DNA of 64,000 bases from Antitrichia curtipendula (GCA_951230915.1 OX579639.1:2728001-2792000), one strand, 5' to 3'. Positions 49,261 through 61,491 are shown, numbered from the stretch's first letter. Numbers and translations: made by a program. Notes: a model not told the origin generated them from the sequence alone.

Positions 49261-49913
49261 TTAACCCCAAAAGGACCCTGAGGACAGAATGTGTCCTTGA
49301 CCAATTTGTGAAGTTAAATAAAACCTTACCAAATTATTATTTTTTGTAATTTATAATTTTAATAAATTATTTTTGAAGTTTAATTTTAACTTCAAAAATC
49401 TGATTTTGAAAATGATTGATTATGATTTTTCTATTCAGGATTTTGTGCACGGGTGTCCATTGCAATCTTGACTTTTGTAGTGTTGAGGGCTCTTGGGAAT
49501 GAGCCTCAATTACACTAAATCTTTGAGAAAAAATCACATTAGAAATTCATCCAAAAAAATTGTAGAGTAGATTTTGAGAAGTCATAAATTGATTGGGGTT
49601 ATGCATGTTAGGCCCTTCAACCTCATATTTTTTTGGTGACCAAATTTTTAGATTTGACATGTGAAAAGAGGATTGAAAGACTTCAAATCACTTTCACAGT
49701 TTTAACACCCTCATGATCAAACATTATAATCTTTCAATCCGTAAGAGATATTGTTGTGTTTTCTTTTCTAATGTGATGTCTAACATGTCTAGTTTGATTT
49801 TATACGGTTACAATTCAAAAAAAATTGATACAACTTATCAAAATGTTGGCTTTTAATTCAATTTAGAACAAATCTTAGAAGCTCAGGAATTTCCACGGTC
49901 ATTTTGGGGTTAA
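49261..49913. mobile_element. TTAA-bounded element, 653 bp
   Basis: Left end TTAA then CCCCAAAAGGACC; right end GGTCATTTTGGGG then TTAA, inverted with a one-base difference. Interior near the right end matches 11844-12456 in inverted orientation. The right TTAA (49910-49913) is also the left TTAA of the next element. Confidence 0.7.
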
Positions 49914-50901
49914 CCCCTCACCTGCGCAAGGGGACCGAAAGTGCCCTCACATAGTGTGGGAGTCCAATTTGAAGTGTTGTAACTCTTGCATCAAATGTAT
50001 GAATTCGATAAAAACTTGTTGGGAAATCTGTGCTTTGTCTTGTGGTTTGGGTGGTCAAAAATTTTCAGGTCAATCCGAGATGTATTGATTTTGTGACAGC
50101 CATTCAAAGTTCAGAGGTTTGATTTGAGTTCACCAAACTGCATTTTGATGGTTGCAACTTTGGGGGCTTGTGTCTCCTTCTTTCAATGTTTGTTTTCAGT
50201 AAAATAAATAAATTGTTGAATTATGTTCCCCTTGAAGTTTAGTTACGGTGGTAAAATTTTCATGCCAATTCAAGGTGTTTTGAATGTTTGGGAGCAATTC
50301 AAAGTTCAAAATCCATACATTTTTGGATTATAGTGAACTTTGGTGGCTTGTTTCTTCTTCATGCAATGTCCATTTCTAATAAATGTTTTTGGCAAAGTTG
50401 TGCATATTGGTCTAGTTTGTGCATTTGAAATTCCATATCAATCCAAAAAATTTAGAGTGACTTAGAAGCATTTTAATAGAAGGAGGTTTAGCCTTACATG
50501 TATTTTTTGCAACTTTTCTTGCTAATTTTTTACATTTCAAAGCCATTTTGCAAACACAATGAGTCGATTGAATGATATTTTCTTTCACCAATGTGTTTGT
50601 ATGTTGGTTTTGAAGCACTTTGTAGCTTAAATTTTTTTTCATTTGAGTAGGATTAGAAATAAAATTTCGCCTCCACATGTGTTGCTAGGAAAATTTTAGC
50701 ATCCTTTTTCTACACTAAAACATTATGATCTTGCAATCTATGTGGTCAAATGACTCCAAATTTGATTCAAATCATCTACAACACGTACACTACAAGATTG
50801 TACCATTGAGATTTGTATACTTTAGTGACATTTTAGACTATACCACTTCAAAAGCAATGATGTTTTTAAGCCCCCAAAGACCTTGAGCCTTGAGGGGTTA
50901 A
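49910..50901. mobile_element. TTAA-bounded element, 992 bp, uninterrupted copy
   Basis: Left end TTAA then CCCCTCACCTGCGCAAGG; right end CCTTGAGCCTTGAGGGG then TTAA. It is the unoccupied counterpart of 35247-37225: at about 50820 it reads TTTAGTGACA where the other copy has two nested elements between TTAA and TTAATGACA. The longest frame (88 codons, - strand) is not convincing. Confidence 0.75.
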
Positions 50902-51717
50902 TTACTTAATTGCAATTACACAAACAAATCAAAGTTGTGGTAATGACTTGACATTTGGAAGAGGGGGAGTCTTGGAGCATCTCCACCGGGATGCTTATTG
51001 CTTGCCCGACATGTCGTTTGCCATCGCCGGCCTTCTTTGACCTTTCCACCAAGTAGAGACTTTGTGGATTTGTTTTTTCTGGTCAGGCGTTCCAAATTTC
51101 CTTCCCGACAATTCAACTTCTCGTGCCCGACACATTTGATCTCCATCATAAGCCTAACAAAACAAGCACCTTCTTTGTGAAGAGTTGCTATATGGGAAGC
51201 TTACACTATATCTACATCATTCGTAAGCGTGCATTAGAACTTGCAATTGTGCATCTTTGGTAAGAATTCCACTTTCATCCACTCAAAATTAACCTCATAT
51301 GACCCTACCCAAGCTTTCAAAAAGTTGCACAAGAACTTATACAAGATTAGGGGTTAAAATGGATGATAATGGGTATGTTTACCTTAGTTCATGCCTCTGT
51401 AAAATAGAAAGACATAGCTGATATGTACAATCATTCCCTTTGCAACTCACATACACATACACTCTTAAATAACTATGACTATGATTATAATTGCTCACAT
51501 CTTCTACACATCCTAATTTTTTTTTAAAGTTGTGTATTCATAATATTTTCAAATTTCAAATGACAAGTTGTAAACCCCTGTGAGTGCATTTACAAAAAAA
51601 ATTCTCCCCCCCTAAAGGCATGGTCGAAGTGAGTATACCCTCATTACTACTAATTTCCATTTGAATGCAAAAGTCACGATGACAATGACACAATGACTGA
51701 ATGAAGCTTCAACAAGC
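50902..51717. other. Intergenic, no gene
   Basis: Contains a G+C-richer patch at about 50970-51130 with several GCCCGACA motifs and an opening GAGCATCTCCACCGGGATGC that resembles the end of the foldback at 51721-51850. No second end was identified and no gene recognised. Confidence 0.4.
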
Positions 51718-51720
51718 TTA

Positions 51721-51850
51721 GAGCATCCCCACTCCAACACGGGGAAGCAACACTTCAAATGGTCTGAACCATCGATCTTAGAAGATTTTCTAAGATCAAT
51801 GGTTCAGACCATTTGAAGTGTTGCTTCCCCGTGTTGGAGTGGGGATGCTC
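51721..51850. mobile_element. 130-bp near-perfect foldback MITE
   Basis: Two 63-base arms (51721-51783 and 51788-51850) are reverse complements with one mismatch around a four-base GATT loop. TTA stands on both sides (51718-51720 and 51851-51853), which fits the 3-bp TWA target duplication of PIF/Harbinger elements. The near identity of the arms suggests recent insertion or selection on the fold. As RNA it would be a precursor-like hairpin. Confidence 0.8.
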
Positions 51851-51853
51851 TTA

Positions 51854-52777
51854 CCGTTAACTTCTCGGTAACTTTATATGCTGGAGACACAATTCAAACT
51901 AAAGTTTCGCACCTGTGGCTGACAGGTTTGTACTGTTTCATTTGCAACGAAATTTCATTTCATTTGTTTAACAAAAACTAAAACTAAAAAATTTCAAATC
52001 CAATCAAATGATTACCCTGCTAGACAAAAACTGACTGAGGCGCCATTACCGCACTGTCCAATATCACTGTAAAAAAAACAGCACGATTAATTAAAGAGCT
52101 TCTGGCTCATGTGTAAGAAAACACCTGTCGCGGTGAATGTAAGTTTAGAGATAATCTCAAAGGAAAAGAAAATTTTGTGGGATGGAGACTGAGCGCAAAT
52201 AAGTTTCGCAACAGAGTACCGCTTTTTTTGAAGAGAGAATGATCGTCTCTCACTGATGCTTTGATTAACGTAGTCAAGAAAAATCATTGACATCATTTAA
52301 TTGCGAGCGTTTGCCCGTGGTTTTTGGGAAGGAGACAAACACAAAGTTATCCAACATGCTGACTCTCCACCTTTTGTGAAACACTCATGAAACAGCACAG
52401 GGTTAGGAGCATTTTTGATGTCGGTGCTAAGGTAGTATGCTTTTAAAGCGACCATTTAAGGGCTGGTCCGTCTTTTTCACAGGCTTCCGTAGACAAAAAT
52501 GTTTTTAGATCATTTTTCAGAGAAAGAGAAATAGATGTGGAACCTAACAAAGGTTCATTGCAATATTGAGAGTCTTGTAGTCAATCAAATGTGCCACAAC
52601 TATGCTGGGAATTGTGCCATAATTTATCATTGTTTAGCTCTTGTTACATGAAAAATAGAATGACCTACATTGTCATAATGGAGGTAGGGGGTAGGAAGTA
52701 GGAATGGGTTACCTCCTTTAGGTCCCTCTACATTTGACAAATCAATGAGTCTCTTTATAATAAAGTGATAACATGGC
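51854..52777. other. Intergenic with a truncated GGTAG-family element
   Basis: From 52430 to about 52555 (CTAAGGTAGTATGCTTTTAAAGCGACC, then AGAGAAAGAGAAATAGATG) the sequence follows the left half of the 20.9-kb and 36.7-kb GGTAG elements and then stops. No gene was recognised in the remainder. Confidence 0.5.
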
Positions 52778-53364
52778 TTAACCCCTAAAATTTCGAGGGT
52801 GTTTTCTGCCAAAAAACACTCAAAACTATCACTTTTGTTGTATTCACTTAAGGAAACCAATTTTTTGTTTTTGGGGGAATTTTACAGTAGGATCTTGTAC
52901 TTAACTTGTCTGAGATCATGTAGTAAAAATTTCATCAAATTTCACCGTACGGATTGGAAGATATTAGCATTCAAAGTTGAACAAAAAGTTTTTTTTCAAG
53001 AAGATGCTTAAATTTCCCAAAAAACTAAGATTGTCCATAACTTTCTCATCCCTAGTCTAAATATAATGAATCAAAGCTTCACATATAGGTAAGAACATAA
53101 TCTTCTAGGAAAAAAATTCAAAAAAAACTATTTTGATTTTTTGTAATTTTTTTGGGCTGCCCGCCAATCTCCATTTCTTACTCATTGTGCCATAACTTTT
53201 TCATCCGGCATCCGATTGAAACAAAAATTATATATCCACAAAGCTCTTGCAAAGCTACACAACCTCAAAAAATCTCAAAAAAATTCACTTCAAATTGAGA
53301 CAATAGGAACCTACCCGGACCCAAATTGTCCCCAGAGGGGACAAGCGAGGCTTTAGGGGGTAAC
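52778..53364. mobile_element. TTAA-bounded element, 587 bp
   Basis: Left end TTAA then CCCCTAAAA; right end CTTTAGGGG then GTAA (one change from TTAA). It aligns in the same orientation with 62627-63178 and in inverted orientation with 56520-57071. A subterminal stem GTCCCC AGA GGGGAC lies at 53328-53342. Non-coding. Confidence 0.7.
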
Positions 53365-54989
53365 TTTGGATACACCCAAAATTGCACCATGCCTAAATCC
53401 ACCATTGTCACTCTATGTACATCTTGAAAATCAATACGTACTTATGTTGAAGAAATTATTTTATACCACCTACCAAAAAATACTTTGATCCTTTGTAACT
53501 TTTGTATACAATATGCAAATGTCACATTCTTTGGGGTGTTGGGGCGTCTTTTCACTTGCCAACAAGAAATTATGAAAACTTGAATAGTTTAATAATAGTT
53601 ATTAGGCATGGTAGCCACTTGCCAACAAAAAAAAGTATACAGATTTGACTAGTCTAATAATAGTAATAGGACACAGTGGGAAAAAAATGGCAGTTTAGGG
53701 GTACCCACCTTATAAGGAATGTGTAGGTGAAATTATAGCACTTTGTATATAAATCCTCTAGATTGTTAGTTTTCCACAGTTCAATATGATGGTATGTATT
53801 GCAAGTCATTATAAAATGAGGGGTGTCTAAATGAGGCTTCAAGATTTCTAAACATTAATCTGGATGGATTTTACCTCCCTAAAGCTCTTTTTAATCTAAA
53901 GTATTTTCTAATTTTTGACCAAAGGAACTTTAGAGTTTAAAAGGGGTTTTAAAGCTCAACACTTTTTTATATCAAATTACTTTAAAGACAAATAGAATTT
54001 GCATCTACTTCTTCCATTAAAAAATAAATGTTTACATTGTTGTTGAAATTGTTTGACACCAATTTCATAATTGATCATATTGTGAAAAAGCATAATTTTC
54101 AGAAGGATTCAAATTTTATATCATTACAAACAATGAAGAACATTGTTTGTGATCGTGCAACCTAAAAAATTCAATGAATAAAGACTCCATGTGACCTACT
54201 TCAAACTTAAGAAACATGAAGTCCAATTAGGACACTCATGTTGGGATGGAGGGAGTTAGGTACTTTTAATTCTTATATTTGAGCCTTTTGCTAAAATTAA
54301 TTGAGAATTATTGAAGTTGAAATTTTGGGATGTTCTAAAAATTTTTAGCTTATATAATACCTGGGTTGTAAGACAAGGCCAACTAAAAAATAATTTAAAA
54401 AATAGATATAAAAAATTCTCGGTGCTTTTTTTTTCAATAATCAAAATTTTGTATTAAAAAATCTATCCAAACCCCCTATTTTTAATATATATTGAATCTT
54501 CTTTTTTGGTAGAAATAATTATTTGACAAAGATGTATTAACCTTGTGTCCTCATCCTTCATCTATGGTACTATAGTTTACTAAAAGCTTCAACAAAAATT
54601 AATTATAAAACTCATGCCTAGTTTTGTGGAAAGTTATAAGTGTTGCTTGCATGATGAGTGAATTTTTAAATAGACTTATAAAGCAACCTTATATGCAAGT
54701 TATGGAGGAAGAATTCATATTTGCAATACTATTGAAGAGTTTCATAGACCTTTAGGAAACAAAAAATTGCAAATTCAACTCCTCAAATATGGAATCAATA
54801 GTATCGTACCCAATGGTTAGAGTTAGCAAATAGATGCCAAAATTCTTAGAAACTAATTTTGTAATTTTTTATATAGATTATTTCTTAAAAATTATTGTAG
54901 AGCATTTGAATATTTTCAATTTTGGCAAATTAAATAATTATTTGGTAGAGAATGTTGAATCTAACTTCAAGGATGGTATTAGAAAATAC
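53365..54989. other. A+T-rich intergenic DNA, no gene
   Basis: Short diverged direct repeats at about 53545-53612 and 53613-53672 (TTTGCCAACAAGAAATTATG-like and CTTGCCAACAAAAAAAAGT-like, each followed by TAATAATAGTxxTAGG) are present. A Stowaway-like end (TTGGGATGGAGGGAG) occurs at 54241-54255 without partner. No gene. Confidence 0.4.
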
Positions 54990-55620
54990 ACGGTTGCTAA
55001 TATGTGAGCCTAGCAACCTAGGCTCCTATGTTATAGGTGTCTTTATTATATGCACTTTTCATAGTTATAGGATATTTATATTACAGGTGTCTGTGTTGTA
55101 GAAACCTATGTTATAAGCACCTTCCATGGTTATAGGATGTTTATATTATAGGTGCCTAATTATATTATAGGTGTGTATATTATAGGTACCTTCCATGGTT
55201 ATAGGATATTTATATTATAGGTGTGTATGTTATAGGTACCTTCCATGGTTATAGGATATTTATATTATAGGTGTGTATGTTATAGGTACCTTCCATGGTT
55301 ATAGGATATTTATATTATAGGTGTGTATGTTATAGGTACCTTCCATGGTTATAGGATATTTATATTATAGGTGTGTATCTTATAGGTACCTTCCATGGTT
55401 ATAGGATATTTATATTATAGGTGTGTATGTTATAGGTACCTTCCATGGTTATAGGATATTTATATTATAGGTGTGTATGTTATAGGTACCCATGTTATAA
55501 GCACCTTCCATAGTTATAAAATACTTATATTATAAGTATGTATGTTATAGACACCTTCAATAGTTGTAAAGTACCTACTTACACCTAGGCTCAAGGCTCA
55601 TAGGCTCACATACTAGTGTC
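54990..55620. repeat. 50-bp minisatellite array
   Basis: Six near-identical 50-bp units start at 55181, 55231, 55281, 55331, 55381 and 55431. Each contains TATAGGTACC, TTCCATGGTTATAGG, and ATTATAGGTGTGTATGT. They are flanked by degenerate units back to about 55010 and forward to about 55600. The uniform core beside worn edges is the usual result of unequal exchange. An older inverted relative is at 22130-22420. Confidence 0.9.
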
Positions 55621-56083
55621 GTTGTAGAAAACATGCTTGAGTAGACCAAGTTTCAAGATGGCCACACTTGGTCCAACGTTATTATCACAAGTTAGACTAA
55701 ATGTGAGTCTTGAAGTTTGGTCTACTTGGGCATTTTTCTACTAGTATAAAGGTCAAACTTAAAAATTGAGGGTTTAAGAGTTGTTTTAATAATTAAACTT
55801 ATTTTTTGCAATTTAAATAATTTTTAAGTAGACAGATGCCTAAGCTACTAATAAACTATGATATTCTAGAGAATCAAGATGTTGCACCTTCTCTACTTTT
55901 CACTATACATTTTTTTAATGTTTATAGTACCACTACTCACTACCAACCCTTTTTTTTTTGCTTTTTGAGAAAGTGCCAGGTTGGCGATCACTTAAAATTT
56001 GGTAAAGCATTGCATTTCTTCATTTATCCATCTTATGGACCAAAAAACACTTTTTCAATATATTCATACACTTTTTCATCCAA
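55552..56083 (+). repeat. Direct repeat A, left copy (532 bp)
   Basis: Matches 57383-57927 with only scattered differences. Both start CACCTTCAATAGTTGTAAAG and end with CTTTTTCATCCAA. The left copy overlaps the last degenerate minisatellite unit. No TG/CA termini, so not an LTR by sequence. Confidence 0.85.
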
Positions 56084-56085
56084 CT

Positions 56086-57374
56086 ATTGAACCAAAATAA
56101 TGAAATATGATCCATAGATTGATAATATCTATATGCTTAGATCTCATACTACACAAATTAGTATATTCCAATAAAATTTGAAGCAATAAAACATATAATT
56201 TTCTTCGGAAATTGAGTATAGATTAAATTTTTTTTTTCCACAAGAACTTCTATCCTTTAGTTCAAATTGATAGGTTATAATTCTTGTTCTAATTACAATG
56301 ATTTGTATTATACTTATTTGTTAAAGTTGTATAAAATAAAAAATGAAAAATTGAGGTCAAGCATATTTGTACCTTTGGAAATATAAAATACTTCAATAGA
56401 AATTTTTGAAAATAAAAAATATACTAGAGTTAATACAAAAATCTACAAACATTAGAATGGATTTTAAAACTAAGATTTATAATCTTGGGATGCATTTGCA
56501 TTCATTTGTTGTTCAACTTTTAATCTCTAAAGGCCCGTTTGTCCCCTCAGGGGACATTTTGGGTCCGGGTAGGTTACTATTGTTTCAATTTGTAGTGAAT
56601 TTCTTTGAGATTTTTTGAGGTTGTGTAGTTTTGCGAGAATTTTGAGGATATATATTTTTTGTTTCAATCGGATGTTGATGAAAAAGTTATGGCCCAATTT
56701 TTTGTTTCAATCGGATGGCAGTCCAAAAATAATTTTAAAAAAATTCTAAAATATTATGTTTTTGTCTATACGTGAAGCTTTTATTCATTCTATTTGGAAT
56801 AGGGATGAGAAAGTTATAGACAATCTTAGTTTTTCGGGCACTCTCATCATCTTAAAAAAGAAAATTGTCCAACTTTGAATGCTAATATCTTCCAATCCGT
56901 ACAGTCAAATTTGATGAAATTTTTATTACATGATCTCAGACAAGTTAAGTACGAGATTGTAAGGTTAGATTCCAGAAAAATTATTTTTTTGGTTTCTTTA
57001 AGTGAAAGCAGAAGAAGTGGCAGTTTTAAGTGGACTTTGACAAAAAACACCCTTAGGGCTTTAGGGGTTAAATGTTTGATCCATATAGGGTCAAATGAGC
57101 AAAATTGGTTGCTTTGATATCAATGAGAGTAGAAATGAATCATTTAAAAGTCTCAAAAAAATATTGAAATGCTAAGAAGAAATCATATTTTATTTTTTAG
57201 CAATAAAAATATTTTAGGAACTACCATAATTGGCTATAAGTTTTCAAAATGCACTTTTTTTCTTAATTTCGACCTTTCCAGATTGAAGAAAATTGTTGAA
57301 GATACCATTCATTGAGGTTTTACAGAAAGGGAATGAAAGATAAGGAAAACAGATTTAACAGCTAAAGTCCCCAA
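56086..57374 (+). repeat. Inverted duplication, left arm (1.29 kb)
   Basis: Nearly identical to the reverse complement of 62313-63610. It contains the 552-bp TTAA-bounded element 56520-57071, which is present at the same place in both arms, so the duplication happened after that insertion. It sits between the two copies of direct repeat A. Small frames shared by both arms only reflect the duplication. Confidence 0.9.
56520..57071. mobile_element. TTAA-bounded element inside left arm, 552 bp
   Basis: Left end TTAA then TCTCTAAAG; right end CTTTAGGGG then TTAA. Subterminal stem GTCCCC TCA GGGGAC at 56541-56555. Homologous to 52778-53364 (inverted). No transposase. Confidence 0.7.
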
Positions 57375-57382
57375 CACTTTTT

Positions 57383-57927
57383 CACCTTCAATAGTTGTAA
57401 AGTACCTACTTACACCTAGGCTCAAGGCTCATAGGCTCACATTTCTAAGCTCACATACTAGTGTTGTTGTAGAAAACATGCTTGAGTAGACCAAGTTTCA
57501 GGATGGCCACAATTGGTCCAACGTTATTGTCACAAGTTAGACTAAATGTGAGTCTTGAAGTTTGGTCTACTTGGGCATTTTTCTACTAGTATAAAGGTCA
57601 AACTTAAAAATCAAGGGTTTAAAAGTTGTTTTAATAATTAAACTTATTTTTTGCAATTTAAATAATTTTTAAGTAGAAAGATGCCTAAGCTACTAATAAA
57701 CTATGATATTCTAGAGAATCAAGATGTTGCACCTTCTCTACTTTTCACTATACATTTTTTTAATGTTTATAGTACCACTACTCACTATCAACCCTTTTTT
57801 TTTTCTTTTTGAAAAAGTGCCAGGTTGGAGATCACTTAAAATTTGGTAAAACATTGCATTTCTTCATTCATCTATCTTATGGACCAAAAAACACTTTTTC
57901 AATATATTCATACACTTTTTCATCCAA
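57383..57927 (+). repeat. Direct repeat A, right copy (545 bp)
   Basis: Second copy of 55552-56083, longer by one 13-base insertion (TTTCTAAGCTCAC at about 57441-57453). It begins nine bases after the inverted-duplication arm ends. Confidence 0.85.
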
Positions 57928-58199
57928 ATTTGGCAATTTCATCTACATTTTTTTATAGAAATGGAAAAAATTTGGCGAAAAAAGATTACTTTTATCTGGC
58001 GAAAAAACCCGTTTATGTTAGAATGGTGCTTTCTGGCCCCATATCTCCCAAATAAAAAGGGTTACTCACTATACTAAAACTTGACATATATTTTAGAGTG
58101 CATATAGTGAATGTTAAAGTGTATTGAAAGAGCTTTTGTATATTAGTAGAAATTTTTGCACATTGGTACAAAATATTAATCAAAGTAGTAATATATATA

Positions 58200-58457
58200 G
58201 GGTTGACAAATTTGAACATCATGGGGCAAATCACATCCAAAATCCGGATGTCTGGACGTTCGGATGCAGCGTTTGCAGGCGATCTAGCAGACCCAATGGT
58301 CATTGTTCGTCAAACAGCAACCGACGGTGGACGGGCCGCCCGTCCATTGGACGGAAGAACTTCAAAATCCGGTATGTCAAATGACATCCCAAGGTCAACG
58401 CCTACGTCCGCTAGACGTCCAGTGGGACGCCCGGACGTCCAAACGTCTTGTCAATCC
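58200..58457. mobile_element. G+C-rich 258-bp element with GGTTGACAA ends
   Basis: GGTTGACAA at 58201-58209 and TTGTCAATCC at 58448-58457 are inverted ends, flanked by ATATATAG-like sequence on both sides. The interior is strongly G+C-richer than the surrounding DNA and full of GGACG/CGTCC motifs, including GGACGGGCCGCCCGTCC at about 58332-58348. Frames of 80-99 codons cross it in three phases, a sign of composition rather than coding. A MITE or a G+C-rich insert of foreign origin are both possible. Confidence 0.55.
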
Positions 58458-61400
58458 CGAATATATAGCTTGGCACTTAGGAAGCAATTTTTTATGTATT
58501 AAAATGGTTGTTTATATTGTTCCCAAAGAGGTTGGAAGAATATAACTTGACCTTGAAAACCAAAATAAAATGGTAGTTAAGAAGATGACAAATTTACACC
58601 CCCTTAACTTCAAATTTGATGAATGATTTCATTTTTTTCTCCAATTGAAATTGTATATTGTTTACAAAGCAAATATTTTTTGAGTCCATTGCAATATATA
58701 TACATAATTTTCAAATTATAGAAGTTTGGTACTCAAAAACCATTACAAAAAATTTGGGGCTTTTGGAAGGTCACTTCACTGTGTCATCCTTGGCTATTTC
58801 TATATCATTGTTGTCAATATATGCTTTTGACAACCACATCATTTGACTTTCGTGATTGATTATGAGGTAGTCAATTAGACTTTGTTATCATATAGATTAT
58901 GTCAACATACTAGGCAGAGATAGGGCAACAATGCATTGTGTAGGAAAATTTAAATTGATGAACAATCTCCTTCAAGTTTGTTCTACTAGCCCTCCAAAGG
59001 CAATTTTTTTTTGTTTTGATTAACAGTCAAAGAACAATGTTTATGAATTCCAAAAGTTCATTTTAGATACAATGATGAATATTATAATTGGAGAGGGCAT
59101 TTGTGAAAAAATAGAAAACTTACTACATTCTCGAGTTCAAAGTATAAGGTGCATTTTAATCTTTTGGTCCCAAACTAATAAACTTTAAGAAGTAATATAG
59201 GTCCACAAAATCATATAAGATTATATTCTTGGGATATTCTAAAATAATTTTATATTAAGGGCATTATTTACAAGGTGCCATAAAATAACCTTTGGACGTA
59301 TGTATATACATGAAATTTACATGTATGTGTCCCCCTGATATATCATATGATGCTACTTGAAAATTGTTGTCCATTTGAATTAGAAAAACAAATTAACTAT
59401 ATTGCTTCATATTGTTGGTATGTAGTGAGGATACTTAATTTGGATATTATACATCACCCTTTAGTTGATTGCTAAATAGACATAGGATTGAGCCTCGTGA
59501 GATGCGCTAGAATGGAAGGATAAGATGGCATAGGAGTTTTCTCTTATCTTACACTCAAAGACAATTAGAAACTTATTTTTGATGAGTGTTTGTACTTGTG
59601 ATCTTAGATTTTTGGAATAGAAAATTCACTTATTTGAAAGAGCGCCTTCCAACTTGAGTTACTCAAATTTGCTTCAATTAGATGACAAATTGTACTTCTT
59701 AAATTTTTAGTTTTCTTCACATCCATCTACTATCTCTACACTTTTCAAGTAGAAGAACTCCTATACGATAAAGTTGCAATTGTATAGGGCTTGGATATGT
59801 TGGTTAGCCTTTAACATTGCAATTTTAGCACAACTAGGTTGAATACTTAACGATTTAGCATAGAACAAAAACAACTCAATATAAATCTAAACTCTAAAGA
59901 TTCAAAATTTAAAATTCAAAAGCTACAAAATTCAAAATTTTACTTCTGGTAAATGGGTTAGTCCTATGATACTTTATTAATATTTGAGATAAGTATTTGC
60001 CAAGATTCAAAATAACATGACAACAACAGTATTAACAAGTTTGAATTATTATTTTTAAGTGGCCAAATTTATAGACAAATTTATGTATATTAATATATAT
60101 TGTATTATCAAACTATATATGCATCATTTGAAGGTAATATTATAAATGATAAAAATCATTTCAAAGTATATCGTAAGTAGCAAGTTACAAATTCTTTTAC
60201 TTTAGAAATAAATTACAAATGCATATTTTAAAAGTAATACCATGACTATTGCCAATCATTATAATTTTTTTCATCAATCAAAGTTTTTCTATGTACAGAC
60301 ATGCATGTGACCCATCAAATCAAATCCATTTTATATTTTCATTTTTTAAATCTTTAATTCATAGAGTGTAATGGCTTGTTTACTTCTAAAAAAATTCTTA
60401 TAGCTTTTGGAATGCTTATCAGAATTGCATGACAAAAAAATCAACAAAGGAGATAATGATATAGCTTTTGGAATGCTTATCAGAATTGCATGACAAAAAA
60501 ATCAACAAAGGAGATAATGATATAGAGCTACACTAAGAACATTGAGCAATCAAGATTCAAAGTTATTATCTAGAGTCCAAAAATTAAGAACTCATTTTAG
60601 TAAATATAAAGATCAATGGAAGACATTTTAGGATTTTGCCTTTAGATTGAAGTGGTTCTCTTTGCCTTGGAGGGAAATTTCACTAATCCCCTCATTGTTT
60701 TGTTTTTTGTTTTTTCATTTAATATGCTTTCATTTGTATTTTGAATTTTCCATGCATGCAAATGAATAATATTATTTTGCATTAATTTTATGACTTCATC
60801 TTCACAATTAAGGGTGGTAGAGTAGCAAATTTTTTTTTGTATAATAAATCCCTCACGGACTAAACGTTCAAATTTTGAACAATGGATAATGCAAATACAT
60901 CCATATAATAGAAAAATCTCGAGAAAAATGCGTTTTTTTTATTCATCCATTTTTTGTATATTATTGTGTTAGTTCTTCAACAATTGTACAATATAGATTT
61001 TAAGAACTTTATTTTGTATATATTCTATAATTCAAAAGAAACTCGTAGGTCTAGCCTCATAAATTTTTTTTTTAATTTAAAAAAGAAGTCCTTCGACAAC
61101 ACTTTGAATAAAGAAGTAAAATAAAAATCTTAAAAATTCACTATGATTAAAACTTAACATTTTGAACTCAAATAATTCTTTTTGGCAAGAATCACAAATA
61201 TTCAATCTACAATTGAATTATAAAGAATTTTCAATTTTCGACTTCAAATTTTATTGAAAAATATTGGTCAATGTAGTGGTTGATCTAATTGTATAGATAT
61301 GATATATGGATTATATTTACAACTATAATTTGAGAATTATCATTAAATTATTCTTCTAAGTTGTAATACATCACGACAATTTTGAAAATTTGTACTATCT

Positions 61401-61491
61401 CTTAGTCTATTTAAGGGGTTAACCTAAATTTGAAATTAGTATTTAAAATTAGAAAAATAGAAACCTTGTGTACCCAATTTTTTTTAGTTAC
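58458..61491. other. A+T-rich intergenic DNA, no gene
   Basis: No gene recognised. Contains the 61-bp tandem duplication listed separately, and at about 61325-61435 a segment that resembles 63597-63705 (ATCATTAAATTATTC then GTAATACATC then GGGGTTAA). Confidence 0.45.
60400..60521. repeat. Perfect 61-bp tandem duplication
   Basis: Two identical units, 60400-60460 and 60461-60521, each starting ATAGCTTTTGGAATGC and ending AGATAATGAT. Non-coding, recent. Confidence 0.9.

Noticed and set aside
56406..57117. Small proteins conserved in two places (also 62581-63292)
   Set aside because: Identity comes from a recent inverted DNA duplication, not from selection on protein; they lie inside a non-coding TTAA element.
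55552..57927. LTR retrotransposon (two ~0.53-kb direct repeats around a 1.3-kb interior)
   Set aside because: Repeats do not start TG or end CA, there is no primer-binding site or polypurine tract I can see, and the interior is a copy of DNA at 62.3-63.6 kb without retroelement coding sequence.
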